A DNA stretch of 64,000 nucleotides from Streptomyces bacillaris (GTDB lineage: Bacteria; Actinomycetota; Actinomycetes; Streptomycetales; Streptomycetaceae): contig NZ_CP029378.1 in NCBI RefSeq assembly GCF_003268675.1, positions 7,130,001 through 7,194,000 of the forward strand, in the 5' to 3' direction. This document shows, in pieces, positions 62,957 through 64,000 of this stretch. Within the stretch, counting starts at the first letter, position 1, and every line of letters begins with the position of its first letter. The notes beneath the pieces are model-generated. The model worked only from the letters and a program-made list of their open reading frames with translations. It made no database searches and had not been told where the DNA came from. Position numbers and translations under genes: made by a program.

Positions 62957-62985
62957 CGGGCTCGCCCGGGCCGCGGAGGCCCGTC
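62955..62985 (+). terminator. Hairpin at the FKBP stop codon
   Basis: GACGGGC pairs with GCCCGTC around a 17-base GC-rich loop, beginning inside the stop codon. Confidence 0.4.
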
Positions 62986-63112
62986 CGACGCCGCAGCGTC
63001 GCGGTTTCGGGCTGCTCGCGGACGGGGGCTGACGTCCGGTCCGGGAGATCGGGAATCGGCTGCTCTCCTCGCACCCCGGCCATAGGCTGTGCCGGGAGAA
63101 CAAGGGGAGACG

Positions 63113-64000
63113 ATGATCGACTATCTCAAGGCGACCGTTCCGGTGTGGACGCTCGCGACGGGGGACGTCCGGGTGCCCGCAGTGGCCGGGGACGGGCCGA
63201 TGACGGCCGAGCGCCTGGGTGAACTGCGGGGGGTGCTGGCCGCCTTGGCCGACCGGCCGATCGCCACGTTGGAGGCACATCCGCTGCCCGACAAGCTCGA
63301 CCGCGGTCGGGGCATCGCGCTCGAGGCCGCGAGCCCTCTGGCGCAGCACCTGTCGGAACTCGTCACGCGGACCGCGCGGAGTTCGTCCACGGCGGCCAAG
63401 GCGACCGCCGGCGGCGAGACCCTGTATCGCATGGTCGTTCCGGCGAAGTTCGCCGCCCAGTTCGATCAGGGTTTCATCTGCTCGATGGGATCGAGGGCGA
63501 TGGCCGGTGGTGTCCGTGGGCCGCTCGTGGACACCACCGGCAAGATCGTCTCCGGCGTGACGTTCCTGCCGGTCGGCCGCACGGCAGCAGTCGGCGCCGT
63601 CGGTGGAGCCGGTGCGACAGCCGGTGTCGCGGCCGCCGGGAGCGCCGCGCTCACCGTGGCCGCGCCGTTCGTGCTCATGGCTGTGGCGGTGGGGGTGAGC
63701 GCGCACGCCGACCGCAAGCGTCAGCAGGCGATCGAGCACATTACGGAACTGCTGGAGCAGTTGCGGGAAGAGAAGCTCGATGACGAGCACAGCGCACTCG
63801 ACGGCTGCCGCGATGCCATCGACAAGGCCACGGCCATCCTGCTCGACCAGGGCAAGCTCGGCATCTCGCTCGGGCTGGACTCGGCGGTGCACGCCATCAA
63901 CACGGCGCTGGGCGCCGCCGACCGCCGTCTCGCCCGGTGGCGGAGCGCCCTGGACAAGCTCCCTGCCGGTGAGGCCGTCGAGATCGGTACGTTGACCAAG
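63113..64000 (+). CDS. Unknown protein with a hydrophobic Gly/Ala-rich core, 3' end cut by window
   Basis: ATG 63113 follows AGGGGAG, and the frame is open to the last base (296 residues so far). Residues 1-150 are soluble-looking (MIDYLKATVPVWTLATGDVRV...). Residues about 153-197 form a Gly/Ala-rich hydrophobic stretch (TAAVGAVGGAGATAGVAAAG, then ALTVAAPFVLMAVAVGVSA) that could make a hairpin in the membrane. Residues 201-225 (RKRQQAIEHITELLEQLREE) suggest a coiled coil. I do not recognise the family. Confidence 0.7.
   Translation, partial: MIDYLKATVPVWTLATGDVRVPAVAGDGPMTAERLGELRGVLAALADRPIATLEAHPLPDKLDRGRGIALEAASPLAQHLSELVTRTARSSSTAAKATAGGETLYRMVVPAKFAAQFDQGFICSMGSRAMAGGVRGPLVDTTGKIVSGVTFLPVGRTAAVGAVGGAGATAGVAAAGSAALTVAAPFVLMAVAVGVSAHADRKRQQAIEHITELLEQLREEKLDDEHSALDGCRDAIDKATAILLDQGKLGISLGLDSAVHAINTALGAADRRLARWRSALDKLPAGEAVEIGTLTK

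Overview
The window is high-GC DNA with frequent GTG/TTG starts and strong Shine-Dalgarno sites. Its protein families (AztCD, DevR/DevS-like, ANTAR, SigF-type sigma, LamG/RHS secreted proteins) point to Streptomyces or a very close actinomycete. Both ends cut a gene.

Region 1 (1-10.2 kb) looks like a zinc-linked locus. Two AztD-like beta-propeller proteins flank an AztC-like zinc-binding lipoprotein. Next comes a tightly overlapping set: a Y4yA-type fold-III PLP enzyme, a cysteine-synthase/rhodanese fusion, a class V aminotransferase (cysteine desulfurase-like) and a SAM methyltransferase preceded by a Fur/Zur-type box. A GNAT acetyltransferase and a Zur-like repressor follow on the other strand. 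The 5' end of zur abuts an IS630 remnant. A secreted beta-propeller protein follows at 10.7 kb.

Region 2 (12-41.5 kb) is a hypoxia/dormancy island comparable to the DevRS (DosRS) regulon of Mycobacterium tuberculosis and OsdKR of Streptomyces coelicolor. It holds AdhE, a CBS-BON protein, two PPOX-fold proteins, a decayed Acg-type nitroreductase, flavohemoglobin, pyruvate formate-lyase and its activase, the response regulator and GAF-GAF kinase, DoxX, a dormancy-type ribosome hibernation factor, seven universal stress proteins (one frameshifted), a zinc alcohol dehydrogenase, a cNMP-binding protein and a KhtTU-like cation antiporter pair. A 14-bp palindrome, about GGGMCSNNCGGCCC and often in pairs about 20 bp apart, precedes most of these genes. 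I infer it is the operator of the response regulator. AdhE plus PflBA would give pyruvate to acetyl-CoA plus formate and then ethanol.

Region 3 (41.5-50.5 kb) is rearranged and regulatory. It has 65-bp tandem repeats, a CoA-transferase scrap, a membrane protein, an ANTAR protein, an intact IS3-family element that removed the front of a desaturase gene, then a sigma-like protein, a STAS protein, two GAF-ANTAR proteins (one frameshifted in a C7 run), a SigF-type sigma factor and an IS5 remnant.

Region 4 (50.6-64 kb) holds a large secreted RHS/YD-repeat protein with an unusual Lys-rich linker and an unrecognised C-terminal domain, preceded by a secreted three-LamG protein. A NarL-type response regulator, an FKBP isomerase and a truncated unknown protein complete the window. 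I saw no tRNA, rRNA or CRISPR array.
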